DNA of 64,000 bases from assembly GCF_002855495.1 (NCBI RefSeq), contig NZ_PKRO01000005.1, positions 1 through 64,000 of the forward strand. Reading direction: 5' to 3'. A program made the translations under genes and the position numbers. Below the pieces are notes generated by a model. The model worked only from the letters and a program-made list of their open reading frames with translations, ran no database searches and was not told the DNA's origin. This stretch comes from Porphyrobacter sp. TH134. Lineage in GTDB: Bacteria; Pseudomonadota; Alphaproteobacteria; Sphingomonadales; Sphingomonadaceae. Shown in pieces: positions 8,617 to 20,416 of the stretch; position 1 is the stretch's first letter; every line of letters starts with the position of its first letter.

Positions 8617-10113
8617 TCAATTCACCCGCCGCAGTTTTGCCGCGATCCGTGCGGTCAGATCGACCGGCAGATAAAGCCCTTCGCCGTGCGCTGTAATGAC
8701 GCCTGTTTCGACCTTATCGATGGTGATCGCATAATCAGTGAGGCGCCCTTTGCGCGCTGCCAGTGCCTTATCAATTTTGCTGCGCAGATCGTTGAAATCG
8801 TTTTCGAAGTTCTGAGCCAGCGCATCGGTGATCGCGGCCTGGAATTCGGGTGCATTCGCGAGCGCGAAGAGGAATTCCTCGCCTGCAATATCAGTGTCCC
8901 CGGTGATGGTAACCTCGGCAAAGCGCACGGCGCGTGATCCGGGCTGATTAACCGGGCGGGCGGTCAGCCAGATGGTGCCGGTGGCGGTCTCGATCATCGG
9001 GAGGTCGGATTTCGCGCTGAAGGTACCGCCCACCGCGATGCGTCCTTCGCCTGTGCCATAGACCGCAATGTCATCAAACCGCGCAGTGACCGAGCCATAA
9101 TCCTTCACCACAAACGGCCGCTGCGCGCGTTTGGTCAGGGCCTTGGCGATGACCGGCTGGAGCACAGCATAATCGGCTACCACGGGCACATGCAGCTGCG
9201 ATGCCACGGCGGTCTTGGCGCGCCGCGCAAGCGGTGGAAGCGCGCCGATTGCCGAGGTTTCAGGCTTCATGCCGACAAAGGTATCAAGCAACGCGTCCAG
9301 CCCCAGCCGCAAGGTCAGTTCGCGCCCGGTCACGCCGTAGCCGCCAAAGCGAAAGCGTTGCGGGGTCAGCCGGCCCCACACCGCCGGGTCGCGTTCGTTA
9401 AGCGCGAAGACCGCATGGGCCTGACGCCAGCCTTGCGCGGCCGTGGCCTTGACCGGCAGGCGTGCCAGCTCGCGGGCGATGATCCGCTGCACCTCGCGCT
9501 TGACGGGCGCCAGCTCGCGGTCAGCCTCGGTGGTGAAGGTGATGCGCTGCCCCATAAACTCGATCCCCGGCGCGCGGGTCCAGCGGTAATCCAGCCGGGT
9601 CGTGCCGGTCACCTGCCACTGCGGCGTGAGATCCAGCCGCAGCCCCAGTGTCACTTCGGCCGCGCCGGTGGCGGTTTCGCCCTTGAAGATCCCGGCCACA
9701 TCGCGCGCGGCGAGGGTTCCGGTGACCGGCAGCGTGACGCGCAACGCCTCACCCTTGCCGCTGAGCCGCAGCTTGCCACGCGTGACCTTCCCCGTGATCC
9801 GGCATTCGATCTTGGGTGATTTCACCTTGAAAAGCGCAAGATCGACCTTTTGCGGGGCGATGCACTCGCTGCCGGGCCGGTCAATCTGCCACAATTCGCG
9901 CGGCACCTCGCGCTCCAGCGCGCGTTCCAGTTCGGCCAGATCGACGGTCAGATCGACCGCGATGTAGGATGGATCTTTGGGCAGTGTAATGCGGTCGGTC
10001 GCACGGGGCGGGGCAATTGTAGCAGGATCAGCCGCAGATCCGCATGCGGCCACAAGCATAAATGCGACCGCTGCCCCTGCAATCGTCAATCGGCGCAGCG
10101 TTTCCACCCGCAT
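8617..10113 (-). CDS. DUF4403-family putative lipoprotein
   Basis: About 498 residues, starting at the ATG at 10113 with AGGGGAG directly upstream. The N-terminus is a lipoprotein signal, RRLTIAGAAVAFMLVAAC, with the lipobox Cys followed by GSAAD, so outer-membrane or periplasmic attachment is expected. The body is rich in beta-strand-like sequence, with paired repeats such as IAVDLTVDLAELERALEREVP and LYLPVDLTARIAAKL at the two ends, as in DUF4403 proteins (a tubular lipid-binding-like fold has been proposed for the family). Function unknown. It lies about 80 bases downstream of the amidase start, on the same strand. Confidence 0.75.
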   Translation of the reverse strand: MRVETLRRLTIAGAAVAFMLVAACGSAADPATIAPPRATDRITLPKDPSYIAVDLTVDLAELERALEREVPRELWQIDRPGSECIAPQKVDLALFKVKSPKIECRITGKVTRGKLRLSGKGEALRVTLPVTGTLAARDVAGIFKGETATGAAEVTLGLRLDLTPQWQVTGTTRLDYRWTRAPGIEFMGQRITFTTEADRELAPVKREVQRIIARELARLPVKATAAQGWRQAHAVFALNERDPAVWGRLTPQRFRFGGYGVTGRELTLRLGLDALLDTFVGMKPETSAIGALPPLARRAKTAVASQLHVPVVADYAVLQPVIAKALTKRAQRPFVVKDYGSVTARFDDIAVYGTGEGRIAVGGTFSAKSDLPMIETATGTIWLTARPVNQPGSRAVRFAEVTITGDTDIAGEEFLFALANAPEFQAAITDALAQNFENDFNDLRSKIDKALAARKGRLTDYAITIDKVETGVITAHGEGLYLPVDLTARIAAKLRRVN

Positions 10114-10211
10114 CTCCCCTTCAGCCTCCACATCAAGGGTTAGCGGATCAATCGGTTGCAAGAAAGGCATTGTCGGCGCAGGCCCCTAATGAGAGCCTGC
10201 GCCCCAATGGC

Positions 10212-11612
10212 TTACATGTGGATAGGCTTGCCCTGCACCGCCATCGCCGCTTCCTTGAAGGCTTCGGCATGGGTGGGGTGGGCATGGCAGGTGTAGGCGA
10301 TGTCTTCCGACGTGGCGCCGAATTCCATCGCCTGTGCGGCCTGGGCGATCATCGTTCCGGCGAGGGAGTTGATCATCCACACGCCGACCACCCGGTCGGT
10401 CGCGGCATCCGCGATCACCTTGACGAAGCCGTCGGTGTCGCGGTTGGCCTTGGCGCGGCTGTTGGCCATCATCGGGAACTTGCCGACCTTGACGGCGAGG
10501 CCGCGGTCCTTTGCCTGTTCCTCGGTGATGCCCACGCCCGCGATTTCGGGCGCGGTATAGACGACGCTGGGGATCACGTCGTGGTTCACGATGCCGGTAA
10601 GGCCAGCGATGTTCTCGGCGACCGCAATGCCCTCGTCCTCAGCCTTGTGCGCGAGCATCGGGCCGGGAACGACATCGCCGATCGCCCAGATGCCGTCCAC
10701 GCCGGTGCGGAAATCGTGGTCGATTTCGATCTGGCCGCGGTTGTTGACGCTAAGGCCTGCCTTGTCGAGCGCGAGGCCATCAGTGTTGGCGCGCCGCCCG
10801 ATGGCAACCAGCACATGGCTGGCGGTCAGGGTTTGCGCCTCGCCGCCCGCTGCCGGTTCGAGCGTCAGGGTAACGGTCTTGCCATCCACCGCGGCGCCCG
10901 TCACCTTCTGGCCGAGCATCATGTCCATGCCCTGCTTTTTGAAGATCTTCTGTGCTTCCTTGCGGACTTCGCCGTCCATGCCGGGCAGCAGCTGGTCGAG
11001 ATATTCGACCACGGTGACCTTCGCGCCCAGACGGCGCCACACCGAGCCCAGTTCGAGGCCGATGACGCCGCCGCCGATCACCACGAGGTGCTCAGGCACT
11101 TCCTCAAGGTCGAGCGCGCCGGTGCTGTCGACGATGCGCTTTGCGGCGTTGTCGACGGGGACGCCGGGGAGCGGCATGACCGAGGAGCCGGTGGCGATCA
11201 CGATATCCTTGGCGGTGTAGGTCGCATCGCCGACCTTCACGGTGTGCGCGTCCTCGAACGCCGCATGGCCCTTGAGCCACGTGACCTTGTTCTTCTTGAA
11301 CAGGAACTCGATCCCGCCGGTCAACTCGCCCACGGCCTTGGTCTTTTCGGCCATCATCCGGCCGAGATCCAGCGTCGGGGTGGCGGTGATGCCCCAGGTC
11401 GCGAAGTGGCCGTTGCGGGCCTCATCAAACAGCTCCGAGCCGTGGAGAAGCGCCTTCGATGGGATGCACCCGACGTTGAGGCAGGTGCCACCGAGCGTCG
11501 CGCGCGATTCCACGCAGGCGGTCTTCAACCCGAGCTGCGCCGCACGGATTGCCGCGACATAGCCGCCGGGACCGGCACCGATGATGAGGACGTCGTAATC
11601 GTATTCGGCCAT
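10212..11612 (-). CDS. lpdA: Dihydrolipoyl dehydrogenase (E3)
   Basis: A 466-residue flavoprotein that reoxidises dihydrolipoyl groups of 2-oxoacid dehydrogenases with NAD+. Visible are the FAD-binding GAGPGGYVAAIRAAQLG, the redox-active disulfide GGTCLNVGCIPSK, the second dinucleotide fold GGGVIGLELGSVW, and the C-terminal HAHPTHAEAFKEA with the catalytic His. I start at ATG 11612, since GGAG lies 6 bases upstream. Last gene of the mdh-sucD-sucA-sucB-lpdA block, so it most likely serves the 2-oxoglutarate dehydrogenase complex. Confidence 0.97.
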   Translation of the reverse strand: MAEYDYDVLIIGAGPGGYVAAIRAAQLGLKTACVESRATLGGTCLNVGCIPSKALLHGSELFDEARNGHFATWGITATPTLDLGRMMAEKTKAVGELTGGIEFLFKKNKVTWLKGHAAFEDAHTVKVGDATYTAKDIVIATGSSVMPLPGVPVDNAAKRIVDSTGALDLEEVPEHLVVIGGGVIGLELGSVWRRLGAKVTVVEYLDQLLPGMDGEVRKEAQKIFKKQGMDMMLGQKVTGAAVDGKTVTLTLEPAAGGEAQTLTASHVLVAIGRRANTDGLALDKAGLSVNNRGQIEIDHDFRTGVDGIWAIGDVVPGPMLAHKAEDEGIAVAENIAGLTGIVNHDVIPSVVYTAPEIAGVGITEEQAKDRGLAVKVGKFPMMANSRAKANRDTDGFVKVIADAATDRVVGVWMINSLAGTMIAQAAQAMEFGATSEDIAYTCHAHPTHAEAFKEAAMAVQGKPIHM

Positions 11613-11620
11613 TTCCAACT

Positions 11621-11737
11621 CCGTTCGCCCTGAGCTTGTCGGAACCGGAGGTGGGCGAACGCCCTACGGCTGCACTTCATTTGGGGTCCGTCGCTCCAAA
11701 AGAAAGAGCAGGGCTTCGACAGGCTCAGCCCGAACGG
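11621..11737. repeat. Inverted pair of a sphingomonad-type palindromic repeat
   Basis: CCGTTCGCCCTGAGCTTGTCGG at 11621-11642 is matched in inverted orientation at 11714-11737; the reverse complement reads CCGTTCGGGCTGAGCCTGTC, with three mismatches over the shared core. Units with the core CCTGAGCTTGTCGAA are common between genes in Sphingomonadales. The pair fills the lpdA-sucB gap and could fold into a long hairpin in the operon transcript. Confidence 0.75.
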
Positions 11738-11746
11738 AACGAAGCT

Positions 11747-12979
11747 TTAAAGGTCGATCAGCATCCGGGTCGGATCCTCGATCGCATCCTTGATGATTTT
11801 CAATGCTGTCACCGCCTCACGCCCATCGATCAGGCGGTGGTCATAGGACAGGGCGAGATACATCATCGGGCGGATCACGATCTGGCCGTTACGCACAACC
11901 GGACGATCCTCGATGCGGTGGAGACCCAGCACCGCCGACTGCGGCGGGTTGATGATCGGGGTGCTCATGAGGCTGCCGAACACGCCGCCGTTCGAGATGG
12001 TGAAGGTGCCGCCCTGCATGTCTTCCATCTTGAGCGTGCCGTCCTTGGCGCGCTTTCCGAAATCAGCGATGTCCTGTTCGATCCGGGCAAAACCCTTCTT
12101 GTCGGCATCGCGGATGACGGGGACGACGAGACCATTGGGGGCTGAAACCGCCACCGAGATGTCGACGTAGTCGTGATAGATGATCTCATCGCCATCGATA
12201 TAGGCGTTGGCGGCAGGCACATCCTTCAGTGCAAGGCAGGCGGCCTTGGCGAAGAAGCCCATGAAGCCCAAGCGAATATCGTGCTTCTTGGCGAACAGGT
12301 CCTTGTACTTGTCGCGCGCTTCCATGACGGCGGTCATGTCGACATCGTTGAAAGTGGTGAGCAGGGCAGCATTGTCCTGCGCAGCCTTCAGACGCTTGGC
12401 GATGGTCTGGCGCATCCGGGTCATCTTGACGCGCTCTTCGCCTCGGACGCCGCCGGATTGGGCGGGGACGGGGGCGGGAGCCGGGGCCGCAGCGGCCGGA
12501 GCGGGCGCCGGTGCAGCGCCGCCCTTGGACTTGGCCTCAGCGGCGGCCAGCACATCTTCCTTGGTCAGGCGGCCATCCTTGCCGGTGCCCTTGATCGTGG
12601 AAGGGTCGACGCCGTGTTCCAGCACCGCGCGGCGCACGGCTGGCGACATGGTCATGGCAGCGCCAGAGACCTCTTCGGTCGCTGCCGGAGCGGGGATGTC
12701 AGCCTTGGCCGCGACTGCGGGAGCGGCGGTGGCAGCAGACGCCCCCGCTTCGATGATCGCAATTACCGCACCGACTTCGACCGTGTCGCCAACCGCCGCG
12801 CGGTGTTCGGACATGATGCCTGCAACCGGCGAGGGCACGTCGACTGCAACCTTATCGGTTTCGAGGCTGCAAATCGCCTCGTCAGCGGCAACCGCTTCGC
12901 CGGGCTGCTTGAACCATTCGGCAATGGTGCCTTCGGTGACGGATTCGCCAAGGACGGGGACTGTGATTTCGGTGGCCAT
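11747..12979 (-). CDS. sucB: 2-oxoglutarate dehydrogenase E2, dihydrolipoyllysine succinyltransferase
   Basis: A 410-residue E2 that transfers the succinyl group from the lipoyl arm to CoA and forms the core of the complex. Domain order: lipoyl domain (residues 1-78, lipoylated K43 in ETDKVAVDV), Ala/Pro linker, peripheral subunit-binding domain (about 108-142, [15 protein letters not shown]), a second Ala/Pro linker, and the catalytic domain ending with SYDHRLIDG, where H381 and D385 are catalytic. Length is normal. It lies between sucA and lpdA on the same strand. Confidence 0.98.
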   Translation of the reverse strand: MATEITVPVLGESVTEGTIAEWFKQPGEAVAADEAICSLETDKVAVDVPSPVAGIMSEHRAAVGDTVEVGAVIAIIEAGASAATAAPAVAAKADIPAPAATEEVSGAAMTMSPAVRRAVLEHGVDPSTIKGTGKDGRLTKEDVLAAAEAKSKGGAAPAPAPAAAAPAPAPVPAQSGGVRGEERVKMTRMRQTIAKRLKAAQDNAALLTTFNDVDMTAVMEARDKYKDLFAKKHDIRLGFMGFFAKAACLALKDVPAANAYIDGDEIIYHDYVDISVAVSAPNGLVVPVIRDADKKGFARIEQDIADFGKRAKDGTLKMEDMQGGTFTISNGGVFGSLMSTPIINPPQSAVLGLHRIEDRPVVRNGQIVIRPMMYLALSYDHRLIDGREAVTALKIIKDAIEDPTRMLIDL

Positions 12980-13031
12980 TGGAATGGGTTCCTGAAACTT
13001 GATGCTATGTCGTGTGAAGTATGGCGGGCCG

Positions 13032-15827
13032 TTAAAGCCCCAGCGCGGCGGCGATCAGCGCTTCCTGCTGGGCCTTGTGACGGCTTGCGAGACCGGTTGC
13101 AGGTGATGCCGATGCATCACGCCCGGCATAGACCGGACGCTTGCCCGTGTGTCCGGCGGCGGTGAGCGAATCCTCGATCCGCTCATTCACGAAGAACCAG
13201 GCGCCGTTGTTGCGCGGTTCTTCCTGACACCAGACGACGTCCTGCAGGTTGGTCATGCGGCCAAGACGCAGCGCCAGCGGATCGCCGGGGAAGGGGAACA
13301 ACTGCTCAATCCGCACGATCGAGACGTCCTCCAGCCCGGCCGCATCGCGGGCTTCCATCAGGTCATAGGCGACCTTGCCCGAACACAGCACCAGACGCCG
13401 GACCTTTTCATCTGCGATGTCCTTGGTGTCGGACATGATCCGCTTGAACTGCCGGTCACCCAGAAACTCCGCCTTGCTGCTCTTTGCCAGCGGATGGCGC
13501 AACAGGGACTTGGGGCTCATGATAATCAGCGGCTTGCGGAACGACCGCAGCATCTGGCGGCGCAGCAGATGGAAATAGTTCGCCGGATTGGTGACATTGC
13601 AAACGCACATATTGTCGTCGGCACACAGCTGGAGGAAACGCTCCAGACGCGCCGAGGAGTGTTCCGGACCCTGTCCTTCATAGCCGTGCGGCAGCAGCAT
13701 CACGAGCCCGTTGGCGCGCAGCCACTTGCTTTCGCCGCTGGCCACGAACTGGTCGATCATGATCTGCGCGCCGTTGGCGAAGTCGCCGAACTGGCCTTCC
13801 CACAACACGAGACTGCGCGGATCGGCCATCGCAAAGCCATACTCGAAGCCGAGCACGCCGTATTCCGACAGCGTGGAATCGTGCACTTCAAACTTTCCGT
13901 GGGGCAGGGTGCTGAGCGGTATGTATTTTCGTTCCGACTTCTGATCGACCCACACCGCGTGACGTTGCGAGAAGGTGCCGCGGCCGCTGTCCTGCCCGGA
14001 CAGGCGGACGGAGTAGCCTTCCATGACAAGGCTGCCGAATGCGAGCGCCTCGGCAGTGGCCCAGTCATACCCTTCGCCCGAACTGAACATCTCGCGCTTG
14101 GCGGCCAGCACGCGGTCCAGCGTCTTGTGGACTTCAAGATCCGCGGGGACTTCGGTCAGCACGCGGCCCAGCGAATCCAGCATCTTGGGCTCAATCGCGG
14201 TCTCAACGCTGCGGCGCGCTGTTTCCGGGTCGGCGGGTTTGTTGAGCCCTGCCCAGCGTCCACCGAACCAGTCCGCCTCGTTGGCCTTGTAGCTCTTGCC
14301 CGCTTCGAACTCTTCTTCGAGCAGGGCGACGAATTCGCCCGCCATCCGCTCGCGGGTGCCCGGATCGACCACACCTTCGCGCACCAACCGCGTTTCATAA
14401 GCGACGCTGACCTTGGGGTGAGCGCGGATCTTGTCATACATCAGCGGCTGGGTGAACTTGGGCTCGTCGCCTTCGTTGTGGCCGAAGCGGCGATAGCACC
14501 ACATGTCGATCACGACATCGCGGTGGAAGGTCTGGCGATATTCGACTGCCAGCTTGCAGGCGAAGGTCACGGCTTCGGGATCGTCGCCGTTGACGTGCAG
14601 GATCGGCGCCATCACGCCCTTGGCCACATCGCTGGGATAAGGCGAGGACCGCGCGAATTTCGGCGAGGTGGTGAAGCCGATCTGATTGTTGATGATGAAG
14701 TGGATGCAGCCGCCGGTGTCGTATCCGGGGACGCCGGACAGCGAGAGGCTTTCCCACACCACGCCTTGCCCTGCGAAAGCCGCATCGCCGTGGATCAGCA
14801 CCGGAAGCACCTGGCTCTTGGTCTTCAGGTCATCGCGGATCGCCTGCTGCGCGCGCACCTTGCCGAGCACCACGGGGTTGACCGCTTCAAGGTGGCTGGG
14901 GTTGGGCACAAGGCTCATGTGCACCGAAATCCCGTCGAACTCGCGGTCGGTCGAGGTGCCGAGGTGATACTTCACATCGCCCGATCCGCCGACGTCATCG
15001 GGATTGGCCGAGCCGCCCGAGAATTCGTGGAAGATCACGCGGTAGGGCTTCGCCATCACATTGGCGAGCACGTTGAGCCGCCCGCGGTGGGCCATGCCGT
15101 AGATGATCTCGCGCACGCCCGCGCTGCCGCCATGCTTGATCACCGCTTCGAGCGCGGGGATCATGGATTCGCCGCCATCCAGCCCGAACCGCTTGGTGCC
15201 GACATATTTCTTGGCGAGGAATTCCTCGTATTGCTCGCCCCTCAGCACGGCGGCGAGGATCGCCTTCTTGCCTTCCGGTGTGAACTGGATCGTCTCGCCC
15301 GGCTTCTCGAACTTGTCCTGGAGGAAGCGGCGTTCCTCGGTATCGGCGATGTGCATGTATTCGAGGCCGACCTTGCCGCAATACACTTCGCGCAGGCGTT
15401 GGTGGAGCTTGCCCACCGTGGTCCATTCCATGCCGAGCACGCCGCCGACATAGACGTCCTCGTTCTCCTTGCCCGCAAGGCCGTGCCATTCAAGCGTCAG
15501 GTCAGCCGGGCCTTCGCGATTATTGAGGCCGAGGGGATCAAGGTCCGCCGCCATGTGCCCACGCACACGGTAGAGCCGCACCAGCGTCATCGCTGCAATC
15601 GAGAGGGCAGCAGCCTTTTCAACCGCCTTGGGATCGAGCGCCTTACCTGCATCCTTCGCCGCCGCCTTGACCGCGAGCGTCATCTCGGTCGGGTCCATCG
15701 CAGCGGTCAGATCGGAGGCGCTATCGGCCAGCGTATCGAGCCAGCCGCGCTTGGCCCAGGACGGGCCGGGCTGGGGGCCTTCCTGATCGGTGAAGGCGGG
15801 AAGGAAGTTTTGCGGTTCGTTGCCCAT
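13032..15827 (-). CDS. sucA: 2-oxoglutarate dehydrogenase E1 component
   Basis: A 931-residue thiamine-diphosphate enzyme that decarboxylates 2-oxoglutarate and succinylates the lipoyl domain of E2. Key segments are [17 protein letters not shown], the thiamine-binding region [14 protein letters not shown] (about residues 340-355), [16 protein letters not shown], and the transketolase-like C-terminal half with [17 protein letters not shown]. The N-terminal 100 residues match the usual E1o start. It lies 52 bases upstream of sucB and 67 bases downstream of sucD, consistent with one transcript. Confidence 0.98.
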   Translation of the reverse strand: MGNEPQNFLPAFTDQEGPQPGPSWAKRGWLDTLADSASDLTAAMDPTEMTLAVKAAAKDAGKALDPKAVEKAAALSIAAMTLVRLYRVRGHMAADLDPLGLNNREGPADLTLEWHGLAGKENEDVYVGGVLGMEWTTVGKLHQRLREVYCGKVGLEYMHIADTEERRFLQDKFEKPGETIQFTPEGKKAILAAVLRGEQYEEFLAKKYVGTKRFGLDGGESMIPALEAVIKHGGSAGVREIIYGMAHRGRLNVLANVMAKPYRVIFHEFSGGSANPDDVGGSGDVKYHLGTSTDREFDGISVHMSLVPNPSHLEAVNPVVLGKVRAQQAIRDDLKTKSQVLPVLIHGDAAFAGQGVVWESLSLSGVPGYDTGGCIHFIINNQIGFTTSPKFARSSPYPSDVAKGVMAPILHVNGDDPEAVTFACKLAVEYRQTFHRDVVIDMWCYRRFGHNEGDEPKFTQPLMYDKIRAHPKVSVAYETRLVREGVVDPGTRERMAGEFVALLEEEFEAGKSYKANEADWFGGRWAGLNKPADPETARRSVETAIEPKMLDSLGRVLTEVPADLEVHKTLDRVLAAKREMFSSGEGYDWATAEALAFGSLVMEGYSVRLSGQDSGRGTFSQRHAVWVDQKSERKYIPLSTLPHGKFEVHDSTLSEYGVLGFEYGFAMADPRSLVLWEGQFGDFANGAQIMIDQFVASGESKWLRANGLVMLLPHGYEGQGPEHSSARLERFLQLCADDNMCVCNVTNPANYFHLLRRQMLRSFRKPLIIMSPKSLLRHPLAKSSKAEFLGDRQFKRIMSDTKDIADEKVRRLVLCSGKVAYDLMEARDAAGLEDVSIVRIEQLFPFPGDPLALRLGRMTNLQDVVWCQEEPRNNGAWFFVNERIEDSLTAAGHTGKRPVYAGRDASASPATGLASRHKAQQEALIAAALGL

Positions 15828-15894
15828 CGGGGGAACTCCTGGGGAGGAGGAAGGATGGCCCCCCGCTCAGCGCGAGCGAGGGGCCGGTATTCGG

Positions 15895-16781
15895 TTAGGC
15901 GTTTTCTTTCAGCATCGCTGCCAGCGTTTCGCCGAGCAGGCTGGGCGAGGGGCTGACGCGGATGCCCGCATCTTCCATCGCCGCGATCTTGTCTTCCGCG
16001 CCGCCCTGACCGCCGCTGACGATCGCGCCAGCGTGGCCCATGCGGCGGCCCGGAGGGGCGGTGCGGCCGGCGATGAAGCCGACCATCGGCTTGGAACGGC
16101 CCTTGGCAGCTTCGGCCTTGATGAAGGCGGCGGCTTCCTCTTCGGCAGACCCGCCGATTTCGCCGATCATGATGATGCTCTCGGTTTCCGGATCGTCGAG
16201 GAACAGATCGAGCACGTCGATGAAGTTGGTGCCATTGACCGGATCGCCGCCGATGCCGACAGCCGTGGTCTGGCCGAGGCCTGCCATGGTCGTCTGGTGG
16301 ACGGCTTCATAGGTGAGCGTGCCCGAGCGGCTGACGATGCCAACGCTGCCCTTCTTGAAGATGTTGGCCGGCATGATACCGATCTTGCATTCGTTGGGGG
16401 TCAGCACGCCGGGGCAGTTGGGGCCGATCAGGCGCGACTTGGAGCCCGCCAGCGCGCGCTTGGCGCGGACCATGTCGAGCACCGGAATGCCTTCGGTGAT
16501 GCAGATGATCAGCTCGATCTCGGCATCGATGGCTTCGCAGATCGCGTCGGCAGCGAACGGCGGCGGGACGTAGATGCAGCTCGCGGTCGCGCCGGTCGCG
16601 GCCTTGGCTTCGCGCACGGTGTCGAACTGCGGCAGGCCGATATGGGTGGTGCCGCCCTTGCCGGGGGTCACGCCGCCGACCATTTGCGTCCCGTAATCGA
16701 GCGCAGCCTGGGTGTGGAAGGTGCCGGTGTTGCCGGTCATCCCCTGGGTGATGACCTTGGTGTCTTTGTTTACGAGGATGC

Positions 16782-16785
<4 letters not shown>
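15895..16785 (-). CDS. sucD: Succinate-CoA ligase, alpha subunit
   Basis: A 296-residue alpha subunit that carries the phosphohistidine and the CoA site. The N-terminal Rossmann fold begins [18 protein letters not shown], and the active histidine is H251 in [13 protein letters not shown]. The ATG at 16785 overlaps the stop of the upstream exported-protein gene by 4 bases (ATGA), which fixes the start and implies translational coupling. The beta subunit gene sucC, usually directly upstream, is absent from this locus; the enzyme needs it, so it must be encoded elsewhere. Confidence 0.97.
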
Positions 16786-18528
<1,743 letters not shown>

Positions 18529-18643
18529 TCAAAAGGCCGCAAGGGGCAACTATCTTTGCAAACAGTTCGCAATTGCATTAACGAGGCAGGTCGGCGTATC
18601 CGGGCAACCCCTTAGCCCGTTCGCCGTAAGGGCAAGGCGTTGT

Positions 18644-18973
18644 TCAGAACGGAGCAAGCTCGCGGTGCACCGTGACGGCCCGCCGCCGGTCGAACATCCG
18701 GGTGATTGCCAGCCAGTGATCGCGGGCATTGGCATCGCCGCGCGCTGTCGCTTCGGCCGCCAGATCTACCGCTGCGTCTGCTGCGGCAAGGCCATGCACC
18801 GCGAAATGCCGCAACGCGTGCTGCAACAGCGGGTCGAACCCGGCGTCTTCGCGCGCAGCGTCGCCATTGTCATTGGCGGCCCGCGCCAGGGCAGGCGCGA
18901 TCAGCCCTCGCCCCGCTGCGCGCCAGCCGAGACGGCGGACGGGGTGATTGGCAGAGGCAAAGCGGACAGACAT
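18644..18973 (-). CDS. Small conserved hypothetical protein
   Basis: About 109 residues, starting at ATG 18973; an in-frame ATG at 18985 is an alternative. The sequence is helical and soluble in character, with HALRHFAVHGLAAADAAVDLAAEA followed by a cluster of His and Trp (ARDHWLAITRMFDRR). No signal peptide or membrane segment. It resembles small uncharacterised proteins found in sphingomonads. It lies between mdh and the SleB-type hydrolase on the same strand. Confidence 0.6.
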   Translation of the reverse strand: MSVRFASANHPVRRLGWRAAGRGLIAPALARAANDNGDAAREDAGFDPLLQHALRHFAVHGLAAADAAVDLAAEATARGDANARDHWLAITRMFDRRRAVTVHRELAPF

Positions 18974-19103
18974 GAGGTGTGGCAATTCCCGGCTGATGGA
19001 TCGCGCAAATTCAGGCGATTGATAAGCCGGAAGGAGTAACGCTGCGCCGCTAAGGCTTGGTGTGACAACAGGGTTTCTGCAAGCTTAACCCTGTTATCGC
19101 AGC

Positions 19104-20276
19104 CTAGTTCGTTGCCGCCGAGGCCGCCCCGGGCGGGGCCTTCCACTGGCCGGAGCGGGCATATTCCGGCTTCACGGCGCCGGTATCCGCATAGGGCTGC
19201 GCCGGGGCTGACGTGGCCAGCGCTGCCGGCGCTTTCGTCTCGCTCGCCCGTGCGCCTTGCTTGCGCACCGACACCGGACCCAGGTCATAGGCGATCGCCG
19301 GATGGCCGGATGGCACAACCTGCGGCACAGCAGCAGGCGGGGGCAGGTCGGCAAGGATGGGCAGCGGGCTGGTCCGCCCGCTTACGACCGGCTCAAGCCC
19401 GGCATAGGCGTTACGGAACGCTGCTGCTTGGCCGGCCGCGCCGCGGTTGCGGTAGAAGCGGTGCGCGCCGATCGACCCGATATGGTCGAGGCTGCTCGCC
19501 CAATACGGATTGACCCAGAGCGTGTGGTAATGGGTTGCAAGGCCGACAGGGGCATAGACGCTGCCGCTCAAGGCCTCGTCCGCAATCCGCTGCGCGCGCG
19601 CCCAGCTTGCGCCCGACGGGCGGCGAGCAAGGCTACCGTCGCAGGTGAAGGTGAACTGGCACCCGGTCGCGCGGTCCGAACCTTGATAGACCACCCCGCA
19701 CACGCTGGAAGGCCACGCCGGGTGAGCAACGCGGTTGAGCACAACTTGCGCCACCGCACGCTGGCCGGCTTCGCTCTCGCTCGCGGCTTCGTACCACACG
19801 GCCTGCGCCAGGCATTCGGCTGCGCGCATGTGGGCGATACCGGCGCCCGGCGAAAAGAACGGCCGTGCCGCCGCGCCCACATCGATCAGCGTGCCCAGTT
19901 CGCGCCCGCTCTCCCCTGCGCCCTGGCCCAGCGGATTGTCGGTGGGCAGCGCCACCAGCGCCGATCCGGCAGGGTCAGCCATGTAATAGAAGGCTGAGCC
20001 GGGAAAGCTCATCCCCGGGCGTTCAAAGGGCAGAGCGGCTGCCGCGGCTTGACGGGTGGCGAGCGCTGCAGTGCTTTCCACAGCAGGGCCCGGCAAGTCT
20101 CCGACACCGCCCGATGCCGCCATCGCCGGGACAGCGATGGCAGTGACCAGCACGGCAAGCCGCTTGCGCCCCGCCCCGCTCAGCCCCATCCACGCCGCGG
20201 CAACCGATTTGGGCAAGCCCCACCGCCTTCGGGCGGCAGTGGCTTTGAAAGGAAAGGCGGGGCGGGGCTGGACCAT
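19104..20276 (-). CDS. Cell wall hydrolase, SleB/hydrolase-2 family
   Basis: About 390 residues. A catalytic domain of the SleB type occupies roughly residues 150-285, with the family segments AECLAQAVWYEAASESEAGQ (catalytic Glu in WYEA), AVAQVVLNRVAHP and CQFTFTCDGSL. These enzymes cleave peptidoglycan as lytic transglycosylase-like hydrolases. A signal-like segment (RKRLAVLVTAIAVPAMAASGG) begins about 40 residues in, so translation may really start at the ATG at 20189. The C-terminal 100 residues are Pro/Ala-rich. Envelope-located; possible roles are cell-wall growth or daughter-cell separation. Confidence 0.9.
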   Translation of the reverse strand: MVQPRPAFPFKATAARRRWGLPKSVAAAWMGLSGAGRKRLAVLVTAIAVPAMAASGGVGDLPGPAVESTAALATRQAAAAALPFERPGMSFPGSAFYYMADPAGSALVALPTDNPLGQGAGESGRELGTLIDVGAAARPFFSPGAGIAHMRAAECLAQAVWYEAASESEAGQRAVAQVVLNRVAHPAWPSSVCGVVYQGSDRATGCQFTFTCDGSLARRPSGASWARAQRIADEALSGSVYAPVGLATHYHTLWVNPYWASSLDHIGSIGAHRFYRNRGAAGQAAAFRNAYAGLEPVVSGRTSPLPILADLPPPAAVPQVVPSGHPAIAYDLGPVSVRKQGARASETKAPAALATSAPAQPYADTGAVKPEYARSGQWKAPPGAASAATN

Positions 20277-20416
20277 AATCTGGCCCTCGCCTTACGCGCG
20301 AGGCTTACGCGGCGCGAGGGCGGCGCTCGCCTGCGTCCCGTTTAAGGACAGCTGCCCGCGTGACCTTAATGCGTTGCGCGGGGCCATGCACCGCCCTATC
20401 GCCGTGTCTCAAGGAT

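Noticed and set aside
13149-15956. A 935-codon open frame on the plus strand across the sucA region
   Set aside because: It is the antisense shadow of the clear sucA gene; high-GC codon use keeps the opposite frame open, and the predicted protein is His/Arg/Asp-rich with no family resemblance.
20277-20416. Possible cobalamin riboswitch before the ABC importer
   Set aside because: The conserved GCCACTG and B12-box patterns are not visible in this short leader.
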